A stretch of DNA of 64,000 nt from Chrysoperla carnea (GCF_905475395.1 NC_058342.1:20928640-20992639); one strand, 5' to 3'; shown: positions 1 through 12,440, counted from the first letter of the stretch. The notes: a model not told the origin generated them from the sequence alone. A program made the numbers and translations.

Positions 1-380
1 AAAAAAGCACCCTTTGTATAAATCCACGTGGCTCCTAAAATTTAAAAAGACAAATTGTCCAACCCTGTATATTTTTAAAATAAAATTAAAAAAGAATTGT
101 AGCGCAGACATGAACTTGAAGAGAGTTTTTAACATACAAAATAAAAGTATAGTAAGTAATAAGACGTATAGTATGAGATGTGTTGAGTTTATTTTTGACT
201 TAAAAAATTCTTTAGTATTTCTCTTTATACTCAGTAAATTAAAATTCTATTTCTAAGCCAAGTAGAATGTACGATGTGTAATGTGTGATGTCCATCGTCG
301 TCTTTAGTTTATCTTATATATTATTACTCTAGCAAGTTTTTTTCTATCCTACCCTTATCTTCCTTTATCAAATTCCACGT

Positions 381-430
381 CTAGGTTTGACGAAAAATAT
401 ACTCACTAGGTTTGACGAAAAATATACTCA
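381..430. repeat. Perfect 25-bp tandem duplication
   Basis: Two head-to-tail copies of a 25-bp unit that begins CTAGGTTTGACG (381-405 and 406-430), with no mismatch. The rest of 1-532 holds nothing I can recognise. Confidence 0.9.
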
Positions 431-540
431 CGGTCTAAAAATGTACCGCTTAGGAAAAAACACGCTAGACAAATAATTTAAGAATAAGTTTATTCGTCAA
501 ACATGTTAGGTTTTACAAATGCTCTCCTAATACTCTAGAC

Positions 541-810
541 CAGGCATGGACAAACGTGGTTTACAGAAGTCCCTCGGACTCCCAACTTAACATACGAGTA
601 AGACAGTGACAGCCTAAAATATGAGTAAGACAGAGAGACAACATTTTTTTTTCTAGCTATGTCATTACTATTAGAGAAACTGAGATAGGTAGAAGAGATA
701 CGATACCCGTCTCGCTTTCTCCTCTATGAGCAATGCGGACTTGGATAAAGAGACACACAATAAAGTTATAACAATGGTGACCTCGATTTAAAATAACTCG
801 CCCATGCCTG
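541..810. mobile_element. hAT-like MITE, 270 bp, with a perfect 8-bp target duplication
   Basis: Ends are CAGGCATGG and CCATGCCTG (inverted). The flanks are the identical octamer CTCTAGAC at 533-540 and 811-818, the target-site length of the hAT superfamily. No coding capacity. A second copy of the same family lies at 45719-46004. Confidence 0.88.
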
Positions 811-818
811 CTCTAGAC

Positions 819-2768
819 ATATAATCACTATTTTTAATACAGTTTGATTTTTTTCACCACTTTTCTACGAAATTTATTGTTTGTTGTTTTTAGCTACGGG
901 TACAGGGTAGCCAAGGGCTATGGTAACTACGGAAACGGAATTCCTCACGAGTCGAGCTAGTTATTGTCATATTATCACAAAAACTAAACGACTTAAACGA
1001 CTTGATACGTTTTTATCATGATCTGCTGATCTCGATTCTCTGCTACAATACGAAGTATCTTTTTTTTATTTATATATTGTATGTCTATGTATAAATATAA
1101 ATACAGGGCTATTCAAAATTAGTGATTGTTACATAGTACCACATTTGAAAATCCATTAATTCAATTAAAATAACTTCTCGATCTTTTTTTATGTTTATAC
1201 CAAAAATTCCCTAAATGTTTTTGTAGTCTCATAATTATTCGAAAAATCAAAAAACCCTTTTTTGCATTATATTCTGATTAAAAAAAAAAAGAAATCATTA
1301 AAGTAAATCGAAATAAAGCACGGAGATTTTATGGTTAAGAATTAAAATAGACCCAAGTAATAGTGGTTGGGTTTAGTTTGTCGACTATAAAGGAGTTAGT
1401 TGGGTTCTGAAGTTTTAAGCCCTTTCGTTCAAAAATCGGACACTATTACAGAAATTTTTTTCGGTCTATTTTTTCCTAAATCCATATATAATATATACGT
1501 TTCGGGATATCGATGAAGAATCAACGTCTTCAAAAGTGAATTATACTCAAATTTTTTTAAATCATTTTCCCTGATCGACATTAAAATTCCCAACTTTATC
1601 AAAATCTCAAAATCCCTTGACATTTTCAAGTTTTCCAAGTCAAATGAAGGCTACCTTGATAGCGATAGTGTTAACCAATAGCGAAAACAAAAATTTAAAA
1701 TTAAATAAAGTAGGATAACCCCCTCCCCCTTTCTGAATTTTTCCTGATATTTTTTTTTTTAAATAAAACATTCTCAAAATAAAAGATACTTAAATGTTCT
1801 CTTGAGTTGTTTTTCTAGATTAGGTCAGATAAGCAATCAGTATACTAAAATAAATATAAAAGTTTGAAAAAAAGCGGGAACTTGAAAGTTTTATTTGTAT
1901 ACGTCTTGATATTGATATCTGCATGACTCATTTTCACTATGAATGAAAATTTTTCTCTGTCTAACTTTAATAAAAGAAAGGAAATTAATGGTAATTAACT
2001 AATTAACATAAAATATGAAATAAAATAATACAGGCTTCCAATTAAAAAGCGGAACAGGATTTTTTAAGTGCTTCTTTTGATTTTTAACCCACTGAAATTG
2101 GGTAACATATTAAAAAACTACTACCAAGTCAGATTTTCTTGCAAAACTCATTAAAAAAATCAAAAATTCGAGGAATTCAGGGGGATTGAAACCCACTAAA
2201 TAATTTGTGATGAAATGTCACAAAAAGCTTGGTGGTATTAAAAAAAAAAAAATTTTCTGTAATTTATTTGTTTAATGTGTTATACGAATAAATTTAGCTA
2301 CTGACGATGATTGCGTTGCAATCGAAATATCGATATTTAGCGAAATGTAAGTGTGTTGTATGTTTATTTATTATATTTTTTAAATAAAATTTCTTAATAT
2401 ACAATTTTATTTTGAGTATCGTGGTATTTATTTCAATAACTATAACGATACCTGATTTGTTTGTAACCACTCATATGGAAAACAGAAGATGAAAAACGAA
2501 CGAAAAGGTAAACTTGTTTCAAAAAAAGAAAAGGTAAAATGACAAATCAGAAGTTAGTAACATCTCTTGGAAATCAAGTATCATCTAATTCAATTTCAGG
2601 ATTCAGGGTCACTGAATATATGGCAGTAATGAAAATTGAATATGGCGACCACCAGACGCCATATTGCAAAAAAGAAAAAAAATTAACCTCGACGAACTAT
2701 GTTAACTAAATCGGGTATTTTTGAATAGCTATTAAATAAAAAAATCGATTTACGTAAGATTCATTAAA
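819..2768. other. AT-rich intergenic DNA, nothing recognised
   Basis: Long A and T runs, no credible coding frame on either strand, and no inverted-repeat element that I could delimit. Confidence 0.5.
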
Positions 2769-2776
2769 ATCGGCTC

Positions 2777-2973
2777 CAGTGTTGCTAACTTAGTAGTTTT
2801 ACCACTAAAACTAGTGGTTTTTTTCTACTATTTTTCTACTTTTAGTGGGAAAATAATTTAAATAATTTAATATTTTAATATCATTTCTGGCAATATTATT
2901 GCTCTCTATTAGTTTTTTAGTGGTTTTCTATCGCCTGTTTAGTGGGTCTTAGAGTTTAAAGTTGGCAACACTG
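2777..2973. mobile_element. hAT-like MITE, 197 bp, with a perfect 8-bp target duplication
   Basis: Inverted ends CAGTGTTGCTAACTT and AAGTTGGCAACACTG (one mismatch). Flanked by ATCGGCTC at 2769-2776 and 2974-2981. The interior is AT-rich with repeated TAGTGGTTTT-like motifs and no frame. Different family from 541-810. Confidence 0.88.
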
Positions 2974-3150
2974 ATCGGCTCACACGTTTGGTCTCTAGAG
3001 CGCCACCAAATACCAAACATACATACACAAGCTGTAAATGAAAATCGAAGAACTATGGTGAGTTGGATTTCATTGAATAGGTATTTAAAAATCGCAACTA
3101 AAAAGTTTAAAATAAAAAAACTTAATTCAGCAAATCAAAAAAAAAAAAGA

Positions 3151-3177
3151 CCCGACTGCGTTAAAAAGACAGTCGGG
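3151..3177. repeat. GC-rich 8-bp stem hairpin in AT-rich DNA
   Basis: CCCGACTG (3151-3158) and CAGTCGGG (3170-3177) form a perfect stem with an 11-nt loop, after a 12-A run. Probably a piece of an old mobile element; function unknown. Confidence 0.5.
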
Positions 3178-5430
3178 ACTCATTATGGGGAAGATTTTAG
3201 TCGGTCTAGATTTAAAGGCGCTATGTTAACTACTGAACTTGTTTTTTTACTTAACAAAATCGAGTTTTTTTTTTAAATTTATTTATTTATTAAATGAGTT
3301 TTGCTAGAAAATTTAACGTGATAAAATGAAAAATTGTTTTGGAATTCAGCATCCTAAAAAACTTCCTAAAAAAACAAAAATATCCTATGTAGCTGATACT
3401 ATTTTTTGCAGACCCGTGTAGTTTGGTTTCGTAAAAGAAATGTTTTTTATTTTTCATATTTATATAACAATCAATTATTTACAATAGCCCGTTACTTATA
3501 CGCACATATAAATAAATATATAAAATACAAGAATGAGTATTTTTATTTTATTTTTTATTGTTAAATATAGATTCGACTTCGGAACAACTAACATCTTCTC
3601 TACTACAATCATTATTAACCATTTTTAAAAACAAAAAGGCTGCGTCTCAAATCCCAACTTTATTATCTTAAATAAAAATTGCCCCATTTTCGAGGTATTC
3701 GAAATTTGTTATATTCATATGATGCTCATTAATCAAAAAGCCTCAAAAAAAAAGTATGGAAAATCCCTAGCCATAATATTCCTAATTTACTATGTCTTTT
3801 CTTCATTTTCGAGGAGTGTATAAATGGGCAAACATGCAATTCGAAAAAATTTCGATGTAGTTAATCAATGTCAGTTTTTATTTTCTCCGGTCATGAATTG
3901 ACTAAGGATCGAAATATGCATGATTGAGGATTCCTGCCCAACAATAATAATGAATTATGTTAAAACTCAACAAAAAAACGAAAATCTAGCTCAAGTTTCG
4001 ATATATCGAAGCCGAAAAATAAAAAATAGCATATTTATTTACTATAACATATTTTAAGAGGGCTAATTTCAAGAAAAATCGCAGAAACTCTAAAGTTACA
4101 ACGGAAGAAAACCATTTCAACCCAAAAAAAAAGGTACATTTACATTCCTGCTACGGCAAATAATTACTAAATTTACATTTCCAGTCTTTGATATCTTGAA
4201 AAGAAAGCAAAATTCTAAAAAATTTTGATCTTATGTTTCATCTGATTAAGTTTTAAAAAAAAAAATTTTTTTTCGTCCAAGAAGGAAACCTTTTCATAAT
4301 AAAATCCTTAAATTTCCCCATATTCTAAGTGAAAACCCGGCCCCCGGCTTAATAAAAATAGGAGATCATGCTTTTAAGATAATCACGATTTTAACCGCAA
4401 CCTTTTTAAAAAAACCTAGTAACGTGCTTTTTTAAAAATGTACATCCTTGAATCACATTTTCACATCTTCGCATCTCAATAAAATTAAAATTTTGGGCCA
4501 ATTGCCAAAAAATGTGAAATTTCTGTTAATAAACTTCGTTTAACTGTTTTACTAAATTCAATTATTTCTTTACAACAATCTACTAATTAGCTTAATTAAT
4601 GAATAAATAATAAACAGCAACACATAAAAGCGATCTAAGTTTCAAAATTAGAAACCACACTTTGAGAAAAAAAAAGTTATTTTTAATAAAAAAACAAAAA
4701 ATGCCTTCTCTAACCAAAAATAACATTCACACACTCTCTCAGAGATCAAATTACTTAAGAAAAAAATTTTTATTTACTCAAATATAGTAATTTTGTCAAC
4801 GTGAATTTTTTATCAAAATTACAAATTTTTATGTAATTTATTTGAAAAACAACAAAAAAAAATTTTTGATAATAAAAATTATAACCCAAAATTGAAGGAC
4901 AATAGGTCGAATTAAATTTTTAAAAATAAATTAATTGAACAAAAATTTACATACCTCCCATTATGAAATTGTTTTTAACTTGATTTTAATTTAAACCGGT
5001 AAAATTGTTTTAAAAAAAAATTGAGGAACACTTTATTAAATAACAAATTGATGTAGAATATTGTTGGAGGTAACACTCGTGCTAAGTTAAACTTGATTTA
5101 AATGTGACTGAGTAAGTGAGTATTACTTACACCACGAGTTGTTCTTTACTAAAAAGTTAAGTCATATAAATATAAAGAGTTGTGGAATGCTAATGCTTGC
5201 TTTGTTGCTCAGTGCTCAGTAGAGTGATTTAGCGTGTAACGTACGCACTATTTTCTTGTTCTTAAATAATATTATTTTGTATATCGACTTATAAGTCATA
5301 GTAGTAGTATAAAAGTATACTTAAGTATACTAACACCAGACATACTCAGTTTGTATTATTTGAAAATGAATTTTAGAAATGTTACGCTTTTTTTTCTGAG
5401 TATTAAAAAATACTGGTTTTTTATAATAAA
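3178..5430. other. AT-rich intergenic DNA, nothing recognised
   Basis: Low-complexity A/T sequence with stops in all frames. No repeat shared with the rest of the window was noticed. Confidence 0.45.
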
Positions 5431-6290
5431 GCTAAATTCTATGCATACCGGGGCCTATAGGCAATGCAGGGCCCGATCCAGGAGGGGGGCGAGCGGGGAA
5501 ACCAGGAGCAACCATAATTTGGGGTGGCAAATCCTTAAAATATGATATACAGTAACCTCGATAATCGGGACTCAATAAGACCAGGGCTATTCTGAAAACT
5601 GGGATAGTTTGGACAAATTCATTATAATCTGTGCATATACTCTGTCTTTATTGATAGATTTTTATTACAAGGGGCGACAATTATTGAAACTGCCGCCGAG
5701 TGCAAAATTTCTGAATCCGCCTCTGATAGGAAGTACTCATTTGAAAAGGAACTGCGAAATGTTATTGTATAGGATATCTTTTTTAAGTTGACATTTGCTG
5801 AAAATCGAAACATAACTTTTATCGATAAAAATGCTTCAAAAAAAAACAAAAATGTTGGATGTATAAGCGTACATTTTACGCAGACATTAAACGAGACGAA
5901 GGTTTTCAAGCTCACTCTACTCCATAACTGGTGATCGATAGATGAACACCTTAAATTAGAAAGTTGTTCTTGATTAAAAAGTATCAAAAATGGACAGAAA
6001 ACTTTTACCCAAAATTGTATTTTCGTATCGAAATTGTTATTTCGTATTATTGTTTTTGCGAAATCTAAGAACTTTTCGAAAAAAAATGCCCAATAAATCC
6101 AATAGAAGTGGTTCGTTTTTCTGTAATAACCGTTTTAGTTCAAAATTGAATGAACACACGCACAAAAAGCTATATCAAATACTATCTAAACTATTCGGTT
6201 TACAAAAAAAAGTTTCAAGCAAAACAAATTAACGTATTTATAAAGAACAACTTTCTAAAGTGTTCATCTGTTTGCTAGTTATGAATCAGA
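5431..6290. repeat. Remnant repeat block with a weak inverted repeat
   Basis: A GC-richer stretch (5445-5720) looks like old transposon sequence but has no coding signal. About 5939-5972 and 6243-6269 are an imperfect inverted pair sharing AGATGAACAC and AGAAAGTTGTTCTT, about 330 bp overall. Too diverged to classify. Confidence 0.35.
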
Positions 6291-6479
6291 GTTAGATTTT
6301 AATTGCACCTGAAAACTTCGAATTCGATATCGGTATAAGTTGTGTCTCTTTGAAACTAATATTTTTCGTTTGATGCATTTTCCTCGATTAAATTTATTTA
6401 TCGTGGAAAATTCCAAAAGATATTCCAAAATTTTAAGTTTTACTTCCTTCGATAATCCCAAGACTGACTCATCTTTAGT

Positions 6480-6760
6480 CTTTTTAAACCAACTTGAGGT
6501 CCATCGCCTTGTGTAAGGCCTTTCCCATAAAAATTTGTCTTTCCTCCCTTTTTTTTTTATTCCTTAATCAACTTCGGGCTCTTCTCATGAAAATAAATCA
6601 ACTGGACAATTTGTTTTCCTTCTTTTTTTTTCTTCGAAAATCAACTTGCCACCGCCTTTTGGCGCCTTTCTCCTACAAATTTGTTATTATTCTTTTGGCC
6701 TTTGCCGGAGCCCCTAGCCAATCTAGAGCCCTTAGGCAATTGTCTATTCCGCCTAAGATT
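6480..6760. repeat. Degenerate pyrimidine-rich repeats
   Basis: Three or four imperfect units of about 70-80 bp with the themes CAACTTG, GCCTTTC and ACAAATTTGT separated by long T runs. The composition differs sharply from the flanks. Read as a decayed tandem repeat; the open frame over it looks fortuitous. Confidence 0.35.
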
Positions 6761-7265
6761 CTGTTAAAAATTTTGAAACATTATTTAAGAATTTTGGTAA
6801 CTTACAAATTTTATTGAAACTCCTGTTTTAATGAATTTTGAGTTGGCAATCCCAGTTCGATGTGTGTCGTCAAATTGTCGAATTGGCGTCAACTTGACGC
6901 CAAAGTATGCATTACAGATTTCTTCGGTGTTAGAGATGCTCAGAAACAGAGATTTCACTATTATTCAAAATTCACTTAATCAGGTTTGACTGTATTTGAT
7001 TCAATAAATATTTATAAACAAGAAGTCAAAATGATTCATTTTATAAAAATGATGAGTATTTGAAAAACTTGAATTGCATCTAATATAAATCAGGTACAAA
7101 GGATTCGTAAATTTATTAGGGAAGATAAGGCTGTTCTTTACACATTTTTGATTGGCGTGAAACTTTATAATTTTTAAAAAATCCTCTTAAATATTGGTGG
7201 AAAAAAAAATTTATAAAGAAAAGCGGTTTTCCAAATAAGAATGGTTAAAGTTACATTTAAATTTC

Positions 7266-7527
7266 ATGCACTACGATTATAGCCATTACTCTATCGATTT
7301 GAAATTTGGACATAGTATAAGTATTCATATTCTACCTGCCCTAGGTATTTTTTTTTCCAATTTTTAGGAATAAGAAAAAGTACCTAGATGTGAACAATGA
7401 AAATTGGGAAAATTAACAGGATTTTCGAAAAACAAAAGTACCCAGGGCAGGTAGAATATGAATACTTATACTATGTCCAAATTTCAAATCGATATAGAGT
7501 AAAGAGTATAATCGAAGTGCTTGATTT
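7266..7527. mobile_element. Palindromic MITE-like element with about 85-bp arms
   Basis: The left arm (7266-7350) and right arm (7440-7527) are inverted copies, nearly identical over the 45 bp that include CAGGTAGAATATGAATAC, with a spacer of about 90 bp. No frame. It abuts the foldback-element arm that begins at about 7528. Confidence 0.75.
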
Positions 7528-8330
7528 TTTTTATAAGGAACATTATTTTACATTTAAGGTTTTGTTTTAATCCCTAACGGTTTACAAGATGGGTCCTACG
7601 GACGCAAGACCATGCCCTATGTTATTCATTTACGAATTGAACCTTACTTTTTATGTCTTGAGCATGCTATCAAAATTTTAGCTTGGTATATCTTTTTCAT
7701 GTTTGAAAATATTCGAGACTAACGTCAAAAGTGTTCTTCTGTATGGATGTCAAACCTGGAAAGTCTCGCAAAGCATCACCAGACAACTGCAAGTCTTTAT
7801 CAACATTTGTATCAGACACATCCTCAACATTTATTGGCCCAACACGATTTCCAATAAAAACCTGCTGGACACCTGTCACCAAACTCCAGTACCACACACC
7901 ATCAAGCAACGCAAATATGGTTGGATTGGTCACACACTCAGGCGAAACAACAGCATTGCCAAAGAAGCACTTGAGTGGAACCCCCAAGGAAAAAGAAGGG
8001 TGGGCCGACCTCGTCATACCTGGCGAAGAACCCTGGAGCAAGAAATTACTGAAGAAGGCAAATCCTGGGGAGAAGTCAAGTCCATGGCACAGAATCGAGT
8101 TCGTTGGCGAGCATTTGTTGAGGCCCTACGTCCCCCTCGGGATCATAGGACATAAATATAAAAATATATATCTTCTTTTTTTTTTAGTTATTGTGATCAC
8201 AGACAAGCAGACAACCGGAAATGGACTAATAACCAAAATTTTGATCATAGCATCAATATTTTTAATATATTTATCATCATCAATATTTATACCGTGATAT
8301 ATTTCATATATACATGGTATAATTACAAGA
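7528..8330 (-). mobile_element. Arm of the foldback element, interrupted by a LINE fragment
   Basis: 7528-7697 and 8168-8330 match, in order, the right arm of the foldback element at 43870-45055 (AACGGTTTACAAGA, GAGTTATCGTG-like, ACAACCGGAAATGGA). The tip at 8285-8322 carries the ATATTTCATATATACATGG palindrome. Between the halves is the LINE fragment at 7698-8167. Confidence 0.75.
7698..8167 (+). mobile_element. Non-LTR retrotransposon fragment (C-terminal end of reverse transcriptase protein)
   Basis: An open frame of 150 codons (7703-8155) encodes the end of a LINE ORF2 protein: LLYGCQTW, then a YGWIGHTLRR block and GRPRHTWRR, the usual tail after the RT fingers/palm. Catalytic RT motifs are missing, so it is a 5'-truncated copy. 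It lies inside a foldback-element arm, with similar ATATCTTTTT / ATATCTTCTTTTT flanks that look like a target duplication. Not a host gene. Confidence 0.85.
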
Positions 8331-8499
8331 CATATATATAAGTAATAATAAACAGAATGATTTTCATATCTCAAATTACTACCTCATTTTTTCTTGTATA
8401 GAAACGCCACTGATTCTTACAATTAAATCAAATGATTAGATTATGATTAGAACTACTTAAAATGAGATCAAATATTATCTAATATAAGTTACGAACATC

Positions 8500-9260
8500 A
8501 ACATTTTACGTTCGAATCATCAGAATCGTCATCAGGTCACAGTCGTCTGTTATATAACAATTGCTATCAAATATATCAGTGATTATCGATCAATAAACAT
8601 ATAATTAGATTTAGCAGACATCAATACAATTAATTTTCATTATAATTTTATTGTTTTATTGTGAGTATAAACAGGAACAAATGATTAGCAGATGTAATCA
8701 GTCAATGATATTATAGTACAGTTAAAGATGTTACAAATTAAAAAAAAAAAATGAAAGAAACCGCTCACATTTTGTTAAAACTAAATGCCGTGAGTTTCTT
8801 AGGTGTCAAATATTATTAGTTAGGCATGAGTTAGTGGCGCAAATGTTTCTATTTGTTAATAAACAATAAATTGTTAATACAATAGAACGGTTAAAGTTGA
8901 TTTAAAAAATTAGTAAATAGGCAACTTGAATTACGTATACGTTATACATGTATAATAGTTTTCGATTATTTGAAAAACGCTTAACATTTACTTCATACAA
9001 GTTGCCTATTTACTAATTTTATAAGTGAGCTTTAAGATTGATCGTTTCATTAACTCATGCATTACTAATAATATTTGACCCTAAGAAACACATTCCATGA
9101 GGTTTTAGCAAAATGCGAGCGATTTCTTTCATTTTCCTTTATTAGCCGATTGTTGTAACATCTTTGACTGTACTATTAGATTAGTTTATTGATATGATAC
9201 TTAAGTTAGATGTTGTTCGATGTTCGATCAATAATTGATGTAGGTCTTGATAATAGTCAA
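8500..9260. mobile_element. Large imperfect palindrome (foldback-like element)
   Basis: Nested inverted pairs line up about a centre near 8960: a TAGTACAGTTAAAGATGTTACAA-like segment (about 8713-8735 with 9150-9173), 8748-8840 with 9045-9140 (GAAAGAAACCGCTC theme), and 8907-8931 with 8997-9022 (TAGTAAATAGGCAACTTG, perfect). An outer pair near 8620 and 9235 shares ACATCAAT. Arms are 80-90% alike; no frame. Confidence 0.8.
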
Positions 9261-9496
9261 TAAATCAATATAAATGAGTGTAGGTATGGAGGTATGTTTT
9301 CAAATAGTGGTTGCTGATGATTGATTGCACATCTGAATAGATCTAAACATAAGTATGTCTAACCTAGTATTAGTGATTAGTAGTAGAGCACATACAAGCG
9401 CATTCGTCGGGAAAAAAATTCCAATTTGTTTTCTTTTCATATTTCCACCTGAAAGACGTTCCTTAATAAAGATCAAAATTTTGCTAGTCTAAAAAA

Positions 9497-9562
9497 TGGT
9501 CAGTTTTTAAAAAATTTTAACCGAAACCAAAAACCAATGTATTGTGTGCGAGGTCCTTTGAA
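9497..9562. repeat. Dispersed 60-bp repeat, copy 1
   Basis: AATTTTAACCGAAACCAAAA, CCAATGTATTGTGTGCG and GGTCCTTTGA, matched at 53571-53636 (AATTTTAACCGAAATCAAAA). Nothing else is seen in 9261-9940. Confidence 0.6.
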
Positions 9563-9940
9563 GTTGACTGACCGTCTCTCTAACTCGAGATAAATTTAAT
9601 TATAGTTCGGATAATTAGCATGGAGAGATATTCTTAATTTAAAAATAAAACCAAAATTATTGACCGTTTCATTATTGAACTATAATAGCGCAAACTCAAT
9701 TAATTTTATCGTTGAACAGAAACGACTAAAGTCAGAGTATTGGTGGTTGAAGAGAGATATCTATATTAACAAAATTATAAACAATACTTAACAAAATTCT
9801 CCAGTCGACTATTTGAAGCTTTCTTTTCTCTAAAGCCTTGATTTTTAATTATTAAAAAGATGTAATTGTATATGAGATAGAAATGATACAACTTCAATTC
9901 ATTCTTGTATATATTTTGCATATCTTTAATAATTTGCATA

Positions 9941-10579
9941 TCACTACATATTATAAAACAAAGTCGCTTTTTCTGTCCCTATGTCCCTATGTCCCTTTGT
10001 ACGCTTAAATCTTTGAAACTACGCAACGGATTTTGATACGGTTTTTTTTTAATAGATAGAGTGATTCAAGAGGAAGGTTTTTATGTATAATACATCCATA
10101 TTATAGTAGAGTAAGGGGTTGAAATAAAGGTTGAAAGGGATATCCTTTGTATGCTTAAATCTTTGAAAATACGCAACGGATTTTGATGCGGTTTTTTTTA
10201 ATAGATAGAGTGATTCAAGAGGAAGGTTTTTATGTATAATACATCCATATTATAGTAGAGTAAGGGGTTGAAATAGGGGTTGAAAGGGATATGCTTCAAA
10301 AACTAAAAAAGTTGTGCATCGATTAAGCTCAAATATTGACACGATATACAACCAGCTTCAAAGATCTATTGTTTTTATCTACTTTTAACCTTCGGAGGGT
10401 AGAAAGGTGTAGCGAGAAAGTGGGAAGGAATTATCGAATATTTACAAATATACCTAAGTGGGGTATAAAATAAAAGAGCATGACGTGTACATTACAAAAC
10501 TGTTATCTCACGCAAGGAAATGTGGAGGGAGGGGTGCAAGTGGGGATGTTGCCCAGCAAAGCGGGTAGTTCACAGCTAG
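9941..10579 (+). mobile_element. Non-autonomous Helitron-like element with an internal tandem duplication
   Basis: Begins TCACTACATATTATAAAAC and ends CAGCTAG before a T, with a GC hairpin (CCCAGCAAAGCGGG) about 10 nt before the end: the TC...CTAG layout of Helitrons, with no terminal inverted repeat. Within it about 148 bp are duplicated in tandem (about 9997-10143 and 10146-10292). No rolling-circle transposase is encoded. A single-unit copy lies inverted at 43140-43620. Confidence 0.8.
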
Positions 10580-11330
10580 TCTTTAATATAAAATTTACAT
10601 ATCTTGAATATAAAATTATTATAAAATTATTTGCATATCTTTAATATAAAACTTCATTCTATAGGTTTCTTGTAATGGGAAATATTAAAATAGCTTTTTA
10701 GCAATGAAAAAGTGAGCCTTTAAAATGAAATAATTTGTTATTTCTCTCCCAGATATTGTTAAGAAAATTTCAAAGATTTTTTTAAGAATTTAGGTAAGCG
10801 GAAGAATTTAATTTTTTAGCAATGTTTTTCAGCTTTCAAAGTAACCTTTTTCAAGTTTTTCCAAATATTAAATTTTTAATATCTCGGAAACGGTGAACTA
10901 TATAAAAAAAGTCATGAGACTTTTTTGGAGTAAAATAATCCAAAAAGTCAAAAATAGCATTACTTTGTTTAAAAAATTGACATTTTACAGCGATCAAAAA
11001 GAAAAGTTTTTTTTTTAATTGGATTTTTCTCTGGTAAACACTTGATCCTGAAAATATGAATATGAAAAGAAATCGTATCTGAAATTTTTTCCCAGCGGGT
11101 GCACCCGTATATGCTCCTCTATAGTGACTAGTCTAACTAACTAGTCACTATAGACTAACTAATAAATACAAAATACAACTGTAAATTTGTTCAGAGATGT
11201 TATGAATAATTGATTGTGACGAAGTAAAGACGATTCTTTAGGTTACTTATATTTGAAATACTGTAAGTCAACTGCTTCCAAAGTGGGAGTCGTATAAAAT
11301 TTACTTATGGTTCGCGATTAATAGAAAATT
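10580..11330. other. AT-rich DNA, nothing recognised
   Basis: No coding frame. Near 11123-11150 a short palindrome ACTAGTCACTATAG / CTATAGTGACTAGT surrounds a few bases, otherwise nothing. Confidence 0.4.
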
Positions 11331-11339
11331 TGTGATTTT

Positions 11340-12440
11340 ATTCATAAAAATTGAGAAAATATTTCAAAAAAAATGTTTGGCCTATTTTTGAATTAAATAG
11401 ACTAATTAAGACCGCAAAAAACACAAAAATTCAGTTCATTTTAAAATTGGATGAGTAATTTCCATGATATCGTCTGAAATCAGATCCTGATATAGATTTT
11501 CATTTTGTATTTCAGGCGATATCTGAAAAACTATTCGCCTAATGACTAAATGAACCCAATTTTTGAACTTTGTGAGTCAAAATTTATATCATAAAGAAAG
11601 TTTTATAAGATTCCGAAACAAAAAAATGTTTGATTTTCGCTATCTTCTGAAATCGTATCCAGATATGGATTTTTGAATCGTATTTCAGGTGATATCTCAG
11701 AAACTATTCGTCTAATCGTTCAATAAACATTTTATTTTAATTTATTGGGTCAAATATACCTTATAAACTTAATTTTATGGGATTCCTAAACAAACAAAAA
11801 TTTTTTATTTTCTCGATTTTTTCAAAGGGGTACCCCTAAAAAAATTGCAAAAAAATCGGAAAAAAGTTGTTGTTTCTGATTTCGTTAAATCTCATTTTAT
11901 AAAGTAATTTTGACCCGAAAAGCACAAAAATCGTATTTATTTGACGATTGGATTAGTAGTTTCAAAGATATCGACCAAAATCGCTTTGAAATGGGCGATA
12001 CCACCAAAAATACTCGCACTATCGCTAAATGAACAGGATTTTTGAATTTTTTGGGTTAAACTTACTTTTTATACTGAGTTTCATCGAAATCGGAAATAAA
12101 ATTTTTTTTTCGATTTTTGGCAATTTTTTTAAGGGGTACCCCTTTGAAAAAATCGAGAAAATCGAACATTTTTTTTTGTTTCGGAATTCCATAAAATTAA
12201 GTTTATAAGGTATATTTGACCCAAAAAATTCAAAAATAATGTTTATTAAACGATTAGACGAATAGTTTCTGAGATATCACTTGAAATAAGATACAAAAAT
12301 CTATGTCTGGATCCGATTTTAGACGATAATTACACATCCAATCGTAAAATAATAGCTTGGATATATGTGTTTTTTTGGTCTTATTAACTAGGAATCAACC
12401 GAAAAAAATTCTAGCCAAAGTTACATAATTATTTCTAGGT
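11340..12440. mobile_element. 1.1 kb repeat made of tandem and inverted units of about 170-180 bp
   Basis: Units with the theme GATATCTCAGAAACTATTCG, then TGGGTCAAATATACC and a C-rich GGGGTACCCC block, occur head to tail at 11440-11640 and 11641-11830. They recur inverted at 12070-12430; a weaker direct unit covers 11870-12060. The outer ends (AAGACC...AACACA) are also inverted. A diverged unit lies at 32540-32900. No frame. Confidence 0.7.

Noticed and set aside
5308-5350. TATAAAAG box with an ACTCAGT initiator
   Set aside because: The spacing of about 40 nt is too long for a normal core promoter and no coding exon or donor follows.
5622-5987. 121-codon frame on the minus strand
   Set aside because: Low-complexity composition, no domain, overlaps a decayed repeat block; expected by chance.
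7731-8297. 188-codon frame overlapping the LINE fragment
   Set aside because: Shadow frame; only the 7703-8155 frame shows the LINE protein motifs.
9997-10292. Tandem repeat as a CRISPR-like or satellite array
   Set aside because: Only two units of about 148 bp with no spacers; it is an internal duplication within a Helitron-like element.
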